Part shown: positions 1-9,121 of the stretch, piece after piece | Layout: each line of letters starts with the position of its first letter | Numbering within the stretch: the first letter of the stretch is position 1 | DNA from: Acidovorax sp. NB1 | GTDB taxonomy: Bacteria; Pseudomonadota; Gammaproteobacteria; Burkholderiales; Burkholderiaceae_C | Reading direction: 5' to 3' | Assembly: GCF_005405905.1 (NCBI RefSeq) | Contig: NZ_BJHU01000013.1 | Coordinates: forward strand, 124,001-188,000 | DNA: 64,000 nucleotides | The notes under the pieces: generated by a model | Told to the model about the DNA's origin: nothing | Seen by the model: the letters and a program-made list of their open reading frames with translations, nothing else | The model's database searches: none | Made by a program: the position numbers and the translations under genes

Positions 1-2667
1 ATCAACATGATGCAGGCCCTGCGCAAAGAGGTGACGGCCGACTACGCCGTCTGCGTGTTCGACGCCTCGGGCCCCACCTTCCGCGATGCCCTGTACACCG
101 AATACAAGGCCACGCGCTCGCCCATGCCCGACGACCTGCGCAGCCAGATCGAGCCCATCCACGAGGTGGTGGACCTGCTGGGCTGGAAGGTAGTGGCCGT
201 GCCCGGCGTGGAGGCGGACGACGTGATCGCCACCCTGGCCAACGTGGCTGCAGCGCAAGGCATTGAAGTCATTGTGTCCAGCGGCGACAAAGACCTGAGC
301 CAACTGGTCAACGAGCACATCACCATCATCGACACCATGAGCGGCAAGCGCCGCGATGTGGCGGGCGTGACGGCGGAGTTTGGCGTGCCACCTGCGCTGA
401 TGGTGGACTACCAGGCCCTGGTGGGCGACACCGTGGACAACGTGCCCGGCGTGACCAAGGTGGGCCCCAAGACCGCCGCCAAGTGGCTGGAAGAATATGG
501 CTCGCTCGACAACCTGATTGCCAACGCCGACGCCATCAAGGGCGTGGCAGGCAACAATCTGCGCGAGGCGATTGCCAGCGGCCAACTGGCCTTGAGCCGC
601 CAGCTGGTCACCATGAAAACCGACTGTGCGCTGGCCGACTACATCCCCGGCTTGCCCGCGTTTGACGACATCACGCTGGACGCGCCAGACAACACCGGCC
701 TGCTGCCGTTTTACGAAAAATACGGCTTCAAGGGCCTGGCCAGCGCGATCAAGGGTGCAGCGGCCCCCGCCGCTGCCGCCCCCACCGTCGCCATGCCCGG
801 CCAAAGCGGCGATCTGTTTGCCGACCACTCCGCCAGCACCGTGGCCGAAGAGGCCCAGCACCGCACGGTGGTGTACGACACCATCCTGAACTGGGCCGAC
901 TTTGACCAGTGGCTGGAGCGCCTGCACAAAGCGCCGCTGGCGGCCATCGACACCGAGACTGACTCCCTCGACGAGATGCGCGCGCAAATCGTCGGCATCA
1001 GCTTCAGCGTGCAGCCCGGCGAAGCCGCCTACATCCCCCTGCGCCACGAAGGCCCCGATGCGCCCGCGCAACTGCCGCTGGATGAAGTGCTCGCCCGCCT
1101 CAAGCCGTGGCTGCAAGACCCCAAGCACCACAAGCTGGGCCAGCACATCAAATACGACCGCCATGTGTTCGCCAACCACGGCATTGAGGTGCAGGGCTAC
1201 GCGCACGACACCATGCTGCAAAGCTACGTGCTCGAAGTGCACAAGCCCCACAACCTGACCAGCCTGGCCGAGCGCCACACCGGCCGCAAAGGCATCACCT
1301 ACGAAGACCTGTGCGGCAAAGGCGCGCACCAGATCCCGTTTGCGCAAGTGCCGGTGGACAAGGCCGCCGCCTACTCGTGCGAAGACTCCGACCAAACTCT
1401 GGACGTGCACAACGCCCTGTGGCCCCTGCTGCAGGCGGACGACAAACTGCGCTTCATCTACGAGCTGGAGCTTGCGAGCAGCGAGGCCCTGTACCGCATC
1501 GAACGCAACGGCGTGCTGATTGACGCCCCCACGCTGGCCGCGCAAAGCCACGAGCTGGGCCAGCGCATCTTGCAGCTGGAAACCGAGGCCTATGAGATTG
1601 CAGGCCAGCCCTTCAACCTGAGCAGCCCCAAGCAACTGGGCGAAATCTTCTTCGACAAGCTGGGCATGCCCGTGGTGAAGAAGACCGCCACCGGCGCCCG
1701 CAGCACCGACGAAGAAGTGCTGGAAAAGCTGGCCGAGGACTACCCCCTGCCCGCCAAGCTGCTGGAGCACCGCAGCCTGGTCAAGCTCAAAGGCACCTAC
1801 ACCGACAAGCTCGCGCAGCTGGCGCTGCCACGCACCGGCCGCGTGCACACGCACTACGCGCAGGCCGTAGCCGTCACCGGGCGCCTGTCCAGCAACGACC
1901 CCAACCTGCAGAACATCCCCATCCGCACCCCCGAAGGCCGCCGCGTGCGCGAAGCCTTTGTGGCCCCCGCAGGCCGCGTCATTGCGAGCGCCGACTACTC
2001 CCAGATCGAGCTGCGCATCATGGCCCACCTGAGCGGCGACCACTCGCTGCTGCACGCCTTCCACGCCGGGCTGGACGTGCACCGCGCCACCGCCGCCGAA
2101 GTGTTTGGGGTGGAGGTCGATCAGGTCACCAGCGAGCAACGCCGCTACGCCAAGGTCATCAACTTCGGCCTCATCTACGGCATGAGCAGCTTTGGCCTGG
2201 CCAAGAATTTAGGCATCGAAACCAAGGCCGCGGCCGCCTATATCGACAAATACTTCCAGCGCTACCCCGGCGTAAAGCAGTACATGGACGACACCAAGGC
2301 CGCCGCCAAGTCCATGGGCTATGTCGAAACCGTGTTTGGCCGCCGCCTGTACCTGCCCGAAATCAACTCCCCCAACGGCCCCCGCCGCGCCGGGGCAGAG
2401 CGTGCGGCCATCAACGCCCCCATGCAGGGCACGGCAGCTGATTTGATCAAGCTGGCCATGGTGGCCGTGCAAAAAGAGCTGGACGCGCACAAGCCCAGCA
2501 TCCAGATGATCATGCAGGTGCACGACGAACTGGTGTTTGAGTTGCCCGAGAGCGAGGTGGACTGGCTCAAGACCCACATCCCGCGCCTGATGGCGGAGGT
2601 GGCGGCGCTGAAGGTGCCGTTATTGGCGGAGGTGGGGGTGGGGGCGAACTGGGACAAGGCGCACTGA
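1..2667 (+). CDS. polA: DNA polymerase I (5' end outside window)
   Basis: Replication and repair polymerase. The frame is open from base 1, so about 40 N-terminal residues lie outside the window. In order: a 5' nuclease domain (GVEADDVIATLA, SGDKDLSQLV, VGDTVDNVPGV), a 3'-5' exonuclease domain with exo I DTETDSL, exo II GQHIKYD and exo III YSCED all intact, and a family A polymerase domain with motif A (ADYSQIELR), the O-helix (KVINFGLIYGMS) and motif C (QVHDELVFE). Because the acidic exonuclease residues are kept, proofreading should be active. The gene stands alone, with a convergent small gene after it. Confidence 0.98.
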   Translation: MNMMQALRKEVTADYAVCVFDASGPTFRDALYTEYKATRSPMPDDLRSQIEPIHEVVDLLGWKVVAVPGVEADDVIATLANVAAAQGIEVIVSSGDKDLSQLVNEHITIIDTMSGKRRDVAGVTAEFGVPPALMVDYQALVGDTVDNVPGVTKVGPKTAAKWLEEYGSLDNLIANADAIKGVAGNNLREAIASGQLALSRQLVTMKTDCALADYIPGLPAFDDITLDAPDNTGLLPFYEKYGFKGLASAIKGAAAPAAAAPTVAMPGQSGDLFADHSASTVAEEAQHRTVVYDTILNWADFDQWLERLHKAPLAAIDTETDSLDEMRAQIVGISFSVQPGEAAYIPLRHEGPDAPAQLPLDEVLARLKPWLQDPKHHKLGQHIKYDRHVFANHGIEVQGYAHDTMLQSYVLEVHKPHNLTSLAERHTGRKGITYEDLCGKGAHQIPFAQVPVDKAAAYSCEDSDQTLDVHNALWPLLQADDKLRFIYELELASSEALYRIERNGVLIDAPTLAAQSHELGQRILQLETEAYEIAGQPFNLSSPKQLGEIFFDKLGMPVVKKTATGARSTDEEVLEKLAEDYPLPAKLLEHRSLVKLKGTYTDKLAQLALPRTGRVHTHYAQAVAVTGRLSSNDPNLQNIPIRTPEGRRVREAFVAPAGRVIASADYSQIELRIMAHLSGDHSLLHAFHAGLDVHRATAAEVFGVEVDQVTSEQRRYAKVINFGLIYGMSSFGLAKNLGIETKAAAAYIDKYFQRYPGVKQYMDDTKAAAKSMGYVETVFGRRLYLPEINSPNGPRRAGAERAAINAPMQGTAADLIKLAMVAVQKELDAHKPSIQMIMQVHDELVFELPESEVDWLKTHIPRLMAEVAALKVPLLAEVGVGANWDKAH

Positions 2668-2677
2668 GCCGCGTGGA

Positions 2678-2950
2678 TCAGGCCGCCTGCGTACCGGTGT
2701 TGGAGGTCCGCAGATCCTGGACCCCAGCAGCAGAGAGCCAGACCAGGGTACTCAGGGAGGTTTCAATTTTTGCCACGATCCCTTCGCGCGGTCCGCTGCG
2801 CCAAGCCTCTGACGCGTAGAACTGGTCTTGGCTTGGCTGCAGACCGGCCTGATCCTTGTAGGCGCAGATGAGAAAGTAGCCATTCTCTTCTTGTGCAGAA
2901 ATGCCGTATGCCACGACGACGGTCTCCCACTGTCTCAGGGGGCTGGACAT
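2678..2950 (-). CDS. Hypothetical protein, 90 aa
   Basis: No family recognised. It encodes a soluble 90-residue protein beginning MSSPLRQWETVVVAYG, with central residues YFLICAYKD and no signal peptide or membrane segment. An AGGA ribosome-binding sequence sits about nine bases before the ATG, and amino-acid composition looks natural, which favours a real gene. It is convergent with polA, ten bases from its stop codon. It could still be a chance reading frame. Confidence 0.5.
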   Translation of the reverse strand: MSSPLRQWETVVVAYGISAQEENGYFLICAYKDQAGLQPSQDQFYASEAWRSGPREGIVAKIETSLSTLVWLSAAGVQDLRTSNTGTQAA

Positions 2951-3471
2951 TGTGGGTTCCTGAAAGTTGGAGATTGCCGAGGCTAGGGCTTGCGGGCAGA
3001 GGTGTTTGGCCAGATTCGGACCTCTCCCTCAAGGGACGGAATTCGCTGTCACGGCGGGGACGGCGCAGGCCCTGAAAAAAGAAGCTGCCTAGCCAAACGC
3101 GTCTTCACCCGTGGCACACAAGCCACCTCCTGACTTCCTGGACGCCCAGGGCTCCGCGTGCCTGAACCTCACCCGACATCTGGCAATTGAGCGAAGAAAA
3201 CGGCCGCCCGTTCGTTCGCATCAACTGACCCATTGCAGGCGCCACTCACGAAAAAAATTGCCTCGCAGGGCGGCACCCGCTGCACATGCATTCGCTGGCC
3301 ATGCCCAATGAGTATGGAAAAGCCCCGCGACTGCAAATCGACGTTGCAAGCTGTTTCACGTCAAGTGCATGTTCACCGTACCATGCCCGGCCCAGCGCGC
3401 TCCGCAGGTTTGCGGTCTATGGCCCGCTGGGCAAACCGTCAAAGGTTGACGATCAACTACCAATACAACCC
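2951..3471. other. Intergenic region, 521 bases, with a yghU remnant
   Basis: No intact gene was found on either strand. The middle part (3175-3322) is a decayed copy of the start of yghU. The first 220 bases and the stretch from 3323 to 3471 show nothing recognisable apart from an expected promoter for the following small gene, which could not be pinpointed. Confidence 0.5.
3175..3322 (+). pseudogene. Decayed copy of the yghU 5' region
   Basis: Bases 3177-3322 align with 4057-4199 inside yghU at roughly 70-75% identity by eye, including an identical 17-base block, CCCATTGCAGGCGCCAC. Translation starts IWQLSEENGRPFVRIN against IWQWNKENGGQFASIN in yghU, then meets a stop and loses frame. Similarity fades after 3322. 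It looks like a remnant of a tandem duplication, separated from the intact gene by the small monooxygenase-like gene. Confidence 0.75.
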
Positions 3472-3768
3472 ATGCACAAAATCGCTCTCGTCGTAACAAT
3501 TGAATTCAAACCTGAGTCAAAAGCGTCATTTCTGCAATCTTTGCTGGATCACAAGCAGCGCTGCCTGGCAAGCGAACCGGGCACCCTTCAGTTTGAAGTG
3601 CTAGCGCCTACAGAAAGCGCCCAGTCAGTCGTGCTGTTTGAGTTGTATGCAAGCGCTGAAGCTCTGGTAGCGCATGATGCGGGTGGTAGCTTGGCATTGT
3701 TCATAGAGCAGGCAGGCCCGTTGATTACCAAGGTCTCGCGCCAACACTGCTCTGTCCTCAGTCCTTGA
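3472..3768 (+). CDS. ABM-domain (antibiotic biosynthesis monooxygenase-like) protein
   Basis: A 98-residue protein beginning MHKIALVVTIEFKPE, followed by a helix with FLQSLLDHKQRCLASEPGTLQFEV and then VVLFELYASAEALVAHD. This is the layout of the dimeric ferredoxin-like ABM fold (YgiN/quinol monooxygenase and related proteins). The substrate cannot be told. The start was chosen where domain homology begins; the frame is open further upstream but that part is the yghU remnant. No good ribosome-binding site is seen, so the start is uncertain. Confidence 0.7.
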   Translation: MHKIALVVTIEFKPESKASFLQSLLDHKQRCLASEPGTLQFEVLAPTESAQSVVLFELYASAEALVAHDAGGSLALFIEQAGPLITKVSRQHCSVLSP

Positions 3769-4024
3769 ATTCAGCACCTCCGAGCGCTCTATTCAACAAC
3801 CGTTTCCAGGGGGGTGCTTGGCGAGTTGCTGCGGGTTCGAGACCACTTGTGGGCAACTCGCTCTTTTTTGGATAGTCGCATCGCCAGATCACTGGCAGCG
3901 TAATTTGGCGCGGCGCGTCGGTGGCATTTGCCACAGCCCAGTGGCGGACAAGTCGCGTCGCTACACTTTCCGGGCAATTGCTGGCGATCTCGCCACTCTC
4001 CCTACCATTTGACTGGAGCTGTGC

Positions 4025-4927
4025 ATGCCCGATTCCACCCCTTACACCCCCCCCGCCATCTGGCAATGGAACAAAGAAAACGGCGGCCAGTTCGCCAGCA
4101 TCAATCGGCCCATTGCAGGCGCCACGCACGATAAAGAGCTGCCTGTAGGCAAGCACCCGCTGCAGCTCTACTCGCTGGGCACGCCCAATGGCGTGAAGGT
4201 GACGGTCATGCTGGAAGAGCTGCTGGCGCTGGGCCACAGCGGGGCGGAGTACGACGCGTGGCTGATTCGCATCAACGAGGGGGCGCAGTTTGGCAGCGGG
4301 TTCGTTTCTGTGAACCCCAACTCCAAGATTCCCGCGCTGCTGGACCGCACCGACCCCGCCAACCCCGTGCGTGTGTTCGAGTCCGGCGCCATCCTGATGT
4401 ACCTGGCGGAGAAGTTTGGTAGCGCCTTCTTGCCCAAGGACGGCGCGGCGCGGGCGGAGTGCTTGTCGTGGCTGTTCTGGCAGATGGGCAGTGCGCCGTT
4501 TGTGGGCGGCGGGTTTGGGCATTTTTATGCCTATGCGCCGGTCAAGATCGAGTACGCCATTGACCGCTATGCCATGGAGGCCAAGCGCCAGCTGGATGTG
4601 CTGAACCAGCGCCTGGCGGTGACCGAGTACGTGGCGGGCGATGAATACACGGTGGCAGATATTGCGATCTGGCCCTGGTATGGCTTGCTGGTGAAAGGGC
4701 AGGCCTACAACGCCGGCGAGTTTTTGCAGGTGCACGAATACACGCATGTGGTGCGCTGGGCCGAGCAGGTGGCCAAGCGCCCGGCGGTGCAGCGGGGGCG
4801 CAAGGTGAACCGTGTGCAGGGTGATCTGGCCAGCCAGTTGCGCGAGCGGCACGACGCGAGCGACTTTGACACGAAGACGCAGGACAAGATCGAGGCGGCA
4901 GCAGCAGCTTCTTCCCCCGCACGCTGA
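4025..4927 (+). CDS. yghU: Nu-class glutathione S-transferase / disulfide-bond reductase (YghU-like)
   Basis: A cytosolic glutathione-dependent disulfide reductase of the YghU/YfcG (Nu) class, 300 residues. The N-terminal extension IWQWNKENGGQFASIN is typical of YghU. The thioredoxin-like domain follows (residues ~45-130) with YSLGTPNGVKV, whose Thr-Pro-Asn contacts glutathione disulfide in this class, and FESGAILMYLAEKFG. The helical C-terminal domain has the usual DYTVADIAIWPW-like segment (YTVADIAIWPWYG). A second GST follows 21 bases downstream and is probably co-transcribed. A broken copy of the 5' end lies upstream at 3175-3322. Confidence 0.93.
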   Translation: MPDSTPYTPPAIWQWNKENGGQFASINRPIAGATHDKELPVGKHPLQLYSLGTPNGVKVTVMLEELLALGHSGAEYDAWLIRINEGAQFGSGFVSVNPNSKIPALLDRTDPANPVRVFESGAILMYLAEKFGSAFLPKDGAARAECLSWLFWQMGSAPFVGGGFGHFYAYAPVKIEYAIDRYAMEAKRQLDVLNQRLAVTEYVAGDEYTVADIAIWPWYGLLVKGQAYNAGEFLQVHEYTHVVRWAEQVAKRPAVQRGRKVNRVQGDLASQLRERHDASDFDTKTQDKIEAAAAASSPAR

Positions 4928-4948
4928 GTGTTTTTGCAAGGCGTCACC

Positions 4949-5581
4949 ATGATCACCTTGTACGACTGCGCCACGGCGCCCAGCCCGCGCCGTGCGCGCA
5001 TCCTGCTTGCAGAAAAGGGCGTGCCCCACAACACCGTACAGGTGGACCTGCGCAATGGCGAGCAACTGGGCGAGGCGTATCGCCAGATCAACCCACAGTG
5101 CACGGTGCCCGCGCTGCGCACCGAAGACGGCTTGCTGCTGACCGACAACGCGGCGATCACGGCGTATGCGGAGGCGCGCTACCCGCAGCCCGCCCTACTG
5201 GGCGAGACGCCAGCAGAAAAGGCCGAGATTGCGAGCTGGAACTGGCGCATGGAGTTCGAAGGCCTGCAGGCCATTGCCGAGGCGCTGCGCAACAGCGCGC
5301 CCGCCATGGCCAACAGGGCCTTGCCCGGCGCAGTGGATTACCCACAGATCCCGGCGCTGGCGGAGCGCGGGCTGGTGCGTGTGGGGCAGTTTTTCAATCT
5401 GTTGAATGATCGATTGGCAGGCCGCGAGTTCATTGCCACTGACCGTTTCAGCGTGGCCGACATCACGGCGGTGGTGGCGCTGGACTTTGCGCGGGTGGTC
5501 AAGCACAAGCCGGGGGAGCAACACCCGCATTTGCTGCGCTGGCGCGCGGCCATGGCGCAGCGGCCGTCGATGTCGCTCTAA
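4949..5581 (+). CDS. Glutathione S-transferase family protein
   Basis: A 210-residue cytosolic GST. The N-terminal thioredoxin-like half starts MITLYDCATAPSPRRARILLAEKG, with the Ser-Pro after the first strand in the place of the catalytic residue. LLTDNAAITAYAEARYP marks the glutathione-binding Asp-Asn/Ala segment. The C-terminal half has FSVADITAVVALDFARV. The ATG at 4949 was preferred over a GTG at 4928 because homology begins there. It lies 21 bases after yghU and likely shares its transcript. Substrate unknown. Confidence 0.9.
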   Translation: MITLYDCATAPSPRRARILLAEKGVPHNTVQVDLRNGEQLGEAYRQINPQCTVPALRTEDGLLLTDNAAITAYAEARYPQPALLGETPAEKAEIASWNWRMEFEGLQAIAEALRNSAPAMANRALPGAVDYPQIPALAERGLVRVGQFFNLLNDRLAGREFIATDRFSVADITAVVALDFARVVKHKPGEQHPHLLRWRAAMAQRPSMSL

Positions 5582-5667
5582 CTATCGCGCTGCTCCAGTC
5601 CCCGTTTTAGTCGCAATGGGTGGATGCAAGGATTGCGCATCGGGCCTGTTCCTTGCATTGTTAGTTG

Positions 5668-6594
5668 ATGCGCCTTCGCCACATAGAAGTCTTCAACGCC
5701 GTCATGCTCACCGGCAGCGTGAGCGCGGCTGCCCGCCTCATCAACGTCACGCAGCCTGCGGTCAGCCGCATCCTGGCGCATGCTGAATTGCAGCTGGGCT
5801 TTCCGCTGTTTCACCGGCTCAAGGGCAAGCTGGTGCCCACCACCGAGGCGCAGACGCTGTACCCGCACATCGAGCGCCTGTTCACCCAGCTCGACGATGT
5901 TCAGCGCCTCGCCAACAGCCTCAAGAGTGACCAGCGCGAGGGCGAGTTGCACATCCTGAGCGTGTTGGCCCTGAGCTACGAGGTGTTGCCGCGTGCGCTG
6001 CGGTTCTTTCGCCAGAAGCACCCCGATGTGAAGGTCACCATCGATGCGCTGCACTCGCCACAGATCGTCTCGGCCCTGGTGCTGCAGGAGGCAGACGTGG
6101 GCTTTGTGTTCAGCGCCATTGCCCACCCGGCGCTCACACAAGAGCACTTGGCTGATGGCCGCATGGTGTGCGTGGCGCCCAAGGGCATGCTGGGTGCGGC
6201 GCTGGTGGATGCGGGCGTGGTGCACCTGGCCGATCTGGCGGATACGCCGGTGGTGCGGTTGGATGTGCGCGACCCCATCGGCACGGTGGTCAACCATGCC
6301 TGCCGCGAAGCGGGGGTGGGGCTGCAGACAGCGATCACGGTGCAGACCTACCACGCTGCGCTGGCATTGGCGCACCATGGCCACGCGGTGGCGGTGGTGG
6401 ACAGCTGCACAGCGGCTTCGGCCGACCGCAGCAAGGTGGAGGTGCTGGCGCTGGCGCCGCACATTGCTGTACCCATCAAGTCGCTGCGCACTGTGAACCG
6501 GCCCAGCTCGCTGCTGGCCAGCGCCATGACGCAATGCATGCGGCAGGCGGTGGCAGAAACCATGGCCTCCGTCGATTTACCCGACGTGGAGTAG
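5668..6594 (+). CDS. LysR-family transcriptional regulator
   Basis: A 308-residue LysR regulator. The N-terminal winged helix-turn-helix reads RHIEVFNAVMLTGSVSAAAR then INVTQPAVSRILAHAE, followed by the linker helix and a periplasmic-binding-protein-like effector domain (from about residue 90). The ATG at 5668 was chosen; an upstream TTG is also in frame. It is convergent with the DadA-like gene and close to the D-amino-acid cluster, but nothing in the sequence proves that it controls it. Confidence 0.92.
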   Translation: MRLRHIEVFNAVMLTGSVSAAARLINVTQPAVSRILAHAELQLGFPLFHRLKGKLVPTTEAQTLYPHIERLFTQLDDVQRLANSLKSDQREGELHILSVLALSYEVLPRALRFFRQKHPDVKVTIDALHSPQIVSALVLQEADVGFVFSAIAHPALTQEHLADGRMVCVAPKGMLGAALVDAGVVHLADLADTPVVRLDVRDPIGTVVNHACREAGVGLQTAITVQTYHAALALAHHGHAVAVVDSCTAASADRSKVEVLALAPHIAVPIKSLRTVNRPSSLLASAMTQCMRQAVAETMASVDLPDVE

Positions 6595-6634
6595 TGCGCG
6601 CCGGGCCGTGTTGCGCAGGGCTTGTTCGCGATCC

Positions 6635-6650
6635 CTCACGAGATCGTGAG
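6635..6650. terminator. Short dyad between convergent genes
   Basis: CTCACGAGATCGTGAG is a self-complementary 16-base sequence between the convergent LysR and DadA-like genes. No T-run follows, so it is only a possible terminator. Confidence 0.3.
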
Positions 6651-6658
6651 CAACGATC

Positions 6659-7882
6659 TCAGGCGGGTGCCAGCAGTTCGGCGACCTGTGCCGCTGTGCC
6701 AAACGCCAGCGTGAAGCCCAGCGAGCCATGGCCGGTGTTGAGCAGCAGGTTGTCGGGCCCACTGGCGTGTGGGCCCACCACGGGCAGGCCGGTGGGTGTG
6801 GCGGGGCGCATGCCGGTCCAGGGGCGCAGCTCCTCAAACTCGCTGCAGCCCGGGAACAGCGCGCGTGCGGCGTTGCACAGGCTCTCGATGCGTGCGGGCG
6901 GGATGCGGGCGTCATGCCCCACCAGCTCGGCCATGCCCGCCACGCGCAGGCGGTGGCCAATGCGTGCAAAGACCACCTTGCGGGCGGCATCGGTCACGTT
7001 GACGCGGGGCACCGTGCCAGGGGCGGCGTTGGCCCCGGTGGTATCGAGCGTGATGCTGTAGCCCTTGAGCGGATACACCGGCAGGCGAAGCCCCAGCGTG
7101 CGGGCCACCGCGTGGCTGTGGCTGCCCAGCGCCAGCACAAACTGCTGGGCTTCGACCGCACCGGCGCTGGTCTGCACGGCCGCAATGCGACGGCCCTGGC
7201 GCACAAAACCCCGGACCTGTGCCCCCAGCAGAAACCGCACGCCACGCGCGGCCAGCACGGCCTGCAGCCCCTGGCACAGCTTGAGGCAGTCGGCTGCGCA
7301 TTCGCTGGGGGTGTAGATGGCACCGGCGATGCGGGATTGGTAGTGGTGCAGCGCGGGCTCGATCTCAGCGCAGCGGGCGGCCGACACGGCCTGCTGCTGG
7401 CTGCCCCAGGCCCGTTGCAGCTCCATCTGCCGCTGGGCAGCGGCCAGACCGGCGGGCGTGTCGTACAGCACCAGCTTGCCGGTGCGGGAGAAGTCGCAGT
7501 CGATGGACTCGGCCTGCAGCATGGCTTCGAGCCCGTGGCGGCTCAGTGCGGCCAGGGCCAGCAGGCGTTCGGTGCTGCGTTCGGACGTGTGCCGGTTGCA
7601 TGCGCGCAAAAAGGCAAGGCCCCAGTGCCACTGGTGTGTGTCCCACTGCGGGCGCAACTTGAGCGGGGAGCTGGGCGACAGCAGCAGGCGGGGCAGCTGG
7701 CGCCAGATGCTGGCGTCGGCCAGGGGCTGCACATAGCTGTAGCTGAGTTGGGCGCCATTGCCGCCACTGGCGCCCATGCCAGGCTGGGCCTGGTCGATGA
7801 CGGTGACCTGGAAGCCGCGCTGCTGGAGTTCATACGCCGTGGCCAGGCCGACAATGCCTGCGCCCAATACACATACCTGCAT
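6659..7882 (-). CDS. D-amino acid dehydrogenase-like FAD oxidoreductase (DadA family)
   Basis: A 407-residue DAO-fold flavoprotein resembling the small subunit of D-amino acid dehydrogenase, which oxidises D-amino acids to 2-oxo acids and passes electrons to the membrane quinone pool. The FAD-binding motif is GAGIVGLATAYELQQRG at residues 7-23, followed by VIDQAQPGMGASGGNGAQLSYSY. The C-terminus has RPATPTGLPVVGP and LLNTGHGSLGFTLAFGT, the flavin-capping segment of this family. It is divergent from a binding-protein and racemase pair, suggesting D-amino-acid use. Confidence 0.9.
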   Translation of the reverse strand: MQVCVLGAGIVGLATAYELQQRGFQVTVIDQAQPGMGASGGNGAQLSYSYVQPLADASIWRQLPRLLLSPSSPLKLRPQWDTHQWHWGLAFLRACNRHTSERSTERLLALAALSRHGLEAMLQAESIDCDFSRTGKLVLYDTPAGLAAAQRQMELQRAWGSQQQAVSAARCAEIEPALHHYQSRIAGAIYTPSECAADCLKLCQGLQAVLAARGVRFLLGAQVRGFVRQGRRIAAVQTSAGAVEAQQFVLALGSHSHAVARTLGLRLPVYPLKGYSITLDTTGANAAPGTVPRVNVTDAARKVVFARIGHRLRVAGMAELVGHDARIPPARIESLCNAARALFPGCSEFEELRPWTGMRPATPTGLPVVGPHASGPDNLLLNTGHGSLGFTLAFGTAAQVAELLAPA

Positions 7883-8218
7883 CTTGTGGGGAATGGATGG
7901 TTGACTGATTGCAGGCCAATGTAGGGCGCGGTCTGCGCTTTGAACAATGCCAATGCCGAGCCTGCCTATGCCGGTAAGTTATGTGCTTCAGCCTCCATCG
8001 CCCCAGGCCTGGCCTTTGCATGGGGCATGGCGCAAATGGTGCGTGCTGAAGCAATTTGGTGCAGCGGTGTGCACTGCAAAAGAGCCATAACTTTTCATCA
8101 TGACGCACCCCCGCGAATGAATTGTTCAAAGGCGCCGCGAGTTTTTACAGTGCCCCTGCGTTCTGTTTTTCCTCAACCCGCGTACCCGCTTACCTGCTTT
8201 TTTTGCAAAGGGATCCCC
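7883..8218. promoter_or_regulatory. Divergent promoter region, 336 bases
   Basis: Separates the DadA-like gene from the binding-protein gene. It holds an inverted repeat, GTGCA (8059-8063) and TGCAC (8070-8074), flanked by TTT and AAA, which may be an operator. No gene was found; the frame open from 7940 upstream of the binding protein lacks a credible start. Confidence 0.4.
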
Positions 8219-9109
8219 ATGAAGCTCTCCGCCGTCACGTCTGCTGCCCTGGTGTGGGTTGGCCTGCTGTCCTGCACCGTGGCCCATGCCGACACCCTCA
8301 AGAAGATTGCCGACTCGGGCAAGATCACGCTGGCCTACCGTGAGTCGTCGGTGCCCTTCAGCTACCTGTCGGGCCCGGGTGTGCCCGTGGGGTTTTCGGT
8401 GGACATTTCCAACGCGGTGGTGGACGCGGTGAAGAAGCGCCTGAACAACCCGGCCATCAAGGTGGAGCTGCAGGCCGTGACATCGCAGAACCGCATTCCG
8501 CTGCTGACCAACGGCACCATTGACCTGGAGTGCGGATCGACCACCAACAACACGGTGCGTGGCAAGGATGTGCAATTTGCCATCAACTACTTCTACACCG
8601 GCACACGCCTGCTGACCAAGAAGACCTCGGGCGTCAAGAACTACGCCGACCTGGCCAGGAAGAAGGTGGCCAGCACCTCGGGGACCACCAACGCGCAGGT
8701 CATCCGCAAGTACAACCGCGACAACAACCTCGACATGGACATCGTGCTGGGCAAGGACCATGACGACTCCCTGTTGTTGGTGGATTCGGGGCGGGCTGAG
8801 GCTTTTGCGATGGACGACATCCTGCTCTTTGGCCTGATGGGCAATCAGCGCAACCCCGCCGAGTGGATGGTGGTGGGCGATTCGCTGCAAGTGGAGCCCT
8901 ACGCCTGCATGCTGCGCAAGGACGACCCGCAGTTCCAGGCGCTGGTCAACGGCGTGATCGGCGGGATGATGAAGTCCGGCGAATTCGACAAGCTCTACAC
9001 CAAGTGGTTCATGTCGCCCGTGCCGCCGCGCAACCAGAACCTGAACCTGGCTATGAGCAAGGAGCTGCGCGAGAACCTGGTGGCGCAGAGCGACAAGCCC
9101 GCACAGTAA
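8219..9109 (+). CDS. Amino-acid ABC transporter substrate-binding protein
   Basis: A periplasmic binding protein of the glutamate/aspartate (GltI-type, SBP family 3) group, 296 residues. The signal peptide is about residues 1-24 (cleavage after AHA). The mature protein starts DTLKKIADSGKITLAYRESS and has the family features PVGFSVDISNAVV, ECGSTTNNTVRG and GKDHDDSLLLVDSGRAEAFAMDD. The ATG at 8219 starts the signal peptide. No permease or ATPase gene lies beside it, so it must share a transporter coded elsewhere. The racemase follows after 12 bases, probably in one operon. A paralogue lies at 62368. Confidence 0.93.
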   Translation: MKLSAVTSAALVWVGLLSCTVAHADTLKKIADSGKITLAYRESSVPFSYLSGPGVPVGFSVDISNAVVDAVKKRLNNPAIKVELQAVTSQNRIPLLTNGTIDLECGSTTNNTVRGKDVQFAINYFYTGTRLLTKKTSGVKNYADLARKKVASTSGTTNAQVIRKYNRDNNLDMDIVLGKDHDDSLLLVDSGRAEAFAMDDILLFGLMGNQRNPAEWMVVGDSLQVEPYACMLRKDDPQFQALVNGVIGGMMKSGEFDKLYTKWFMSPVPPRNQNLNLAMSKELRENLVAQSDKPAQ

Positions 9110-9121
9110 GCCGGAGTACGC

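Noticed and set aside
3758-5065. A 435-codon open frame on the minus strand
   Set aside because: Antisense to yghU and the second GST; no domain recognised.
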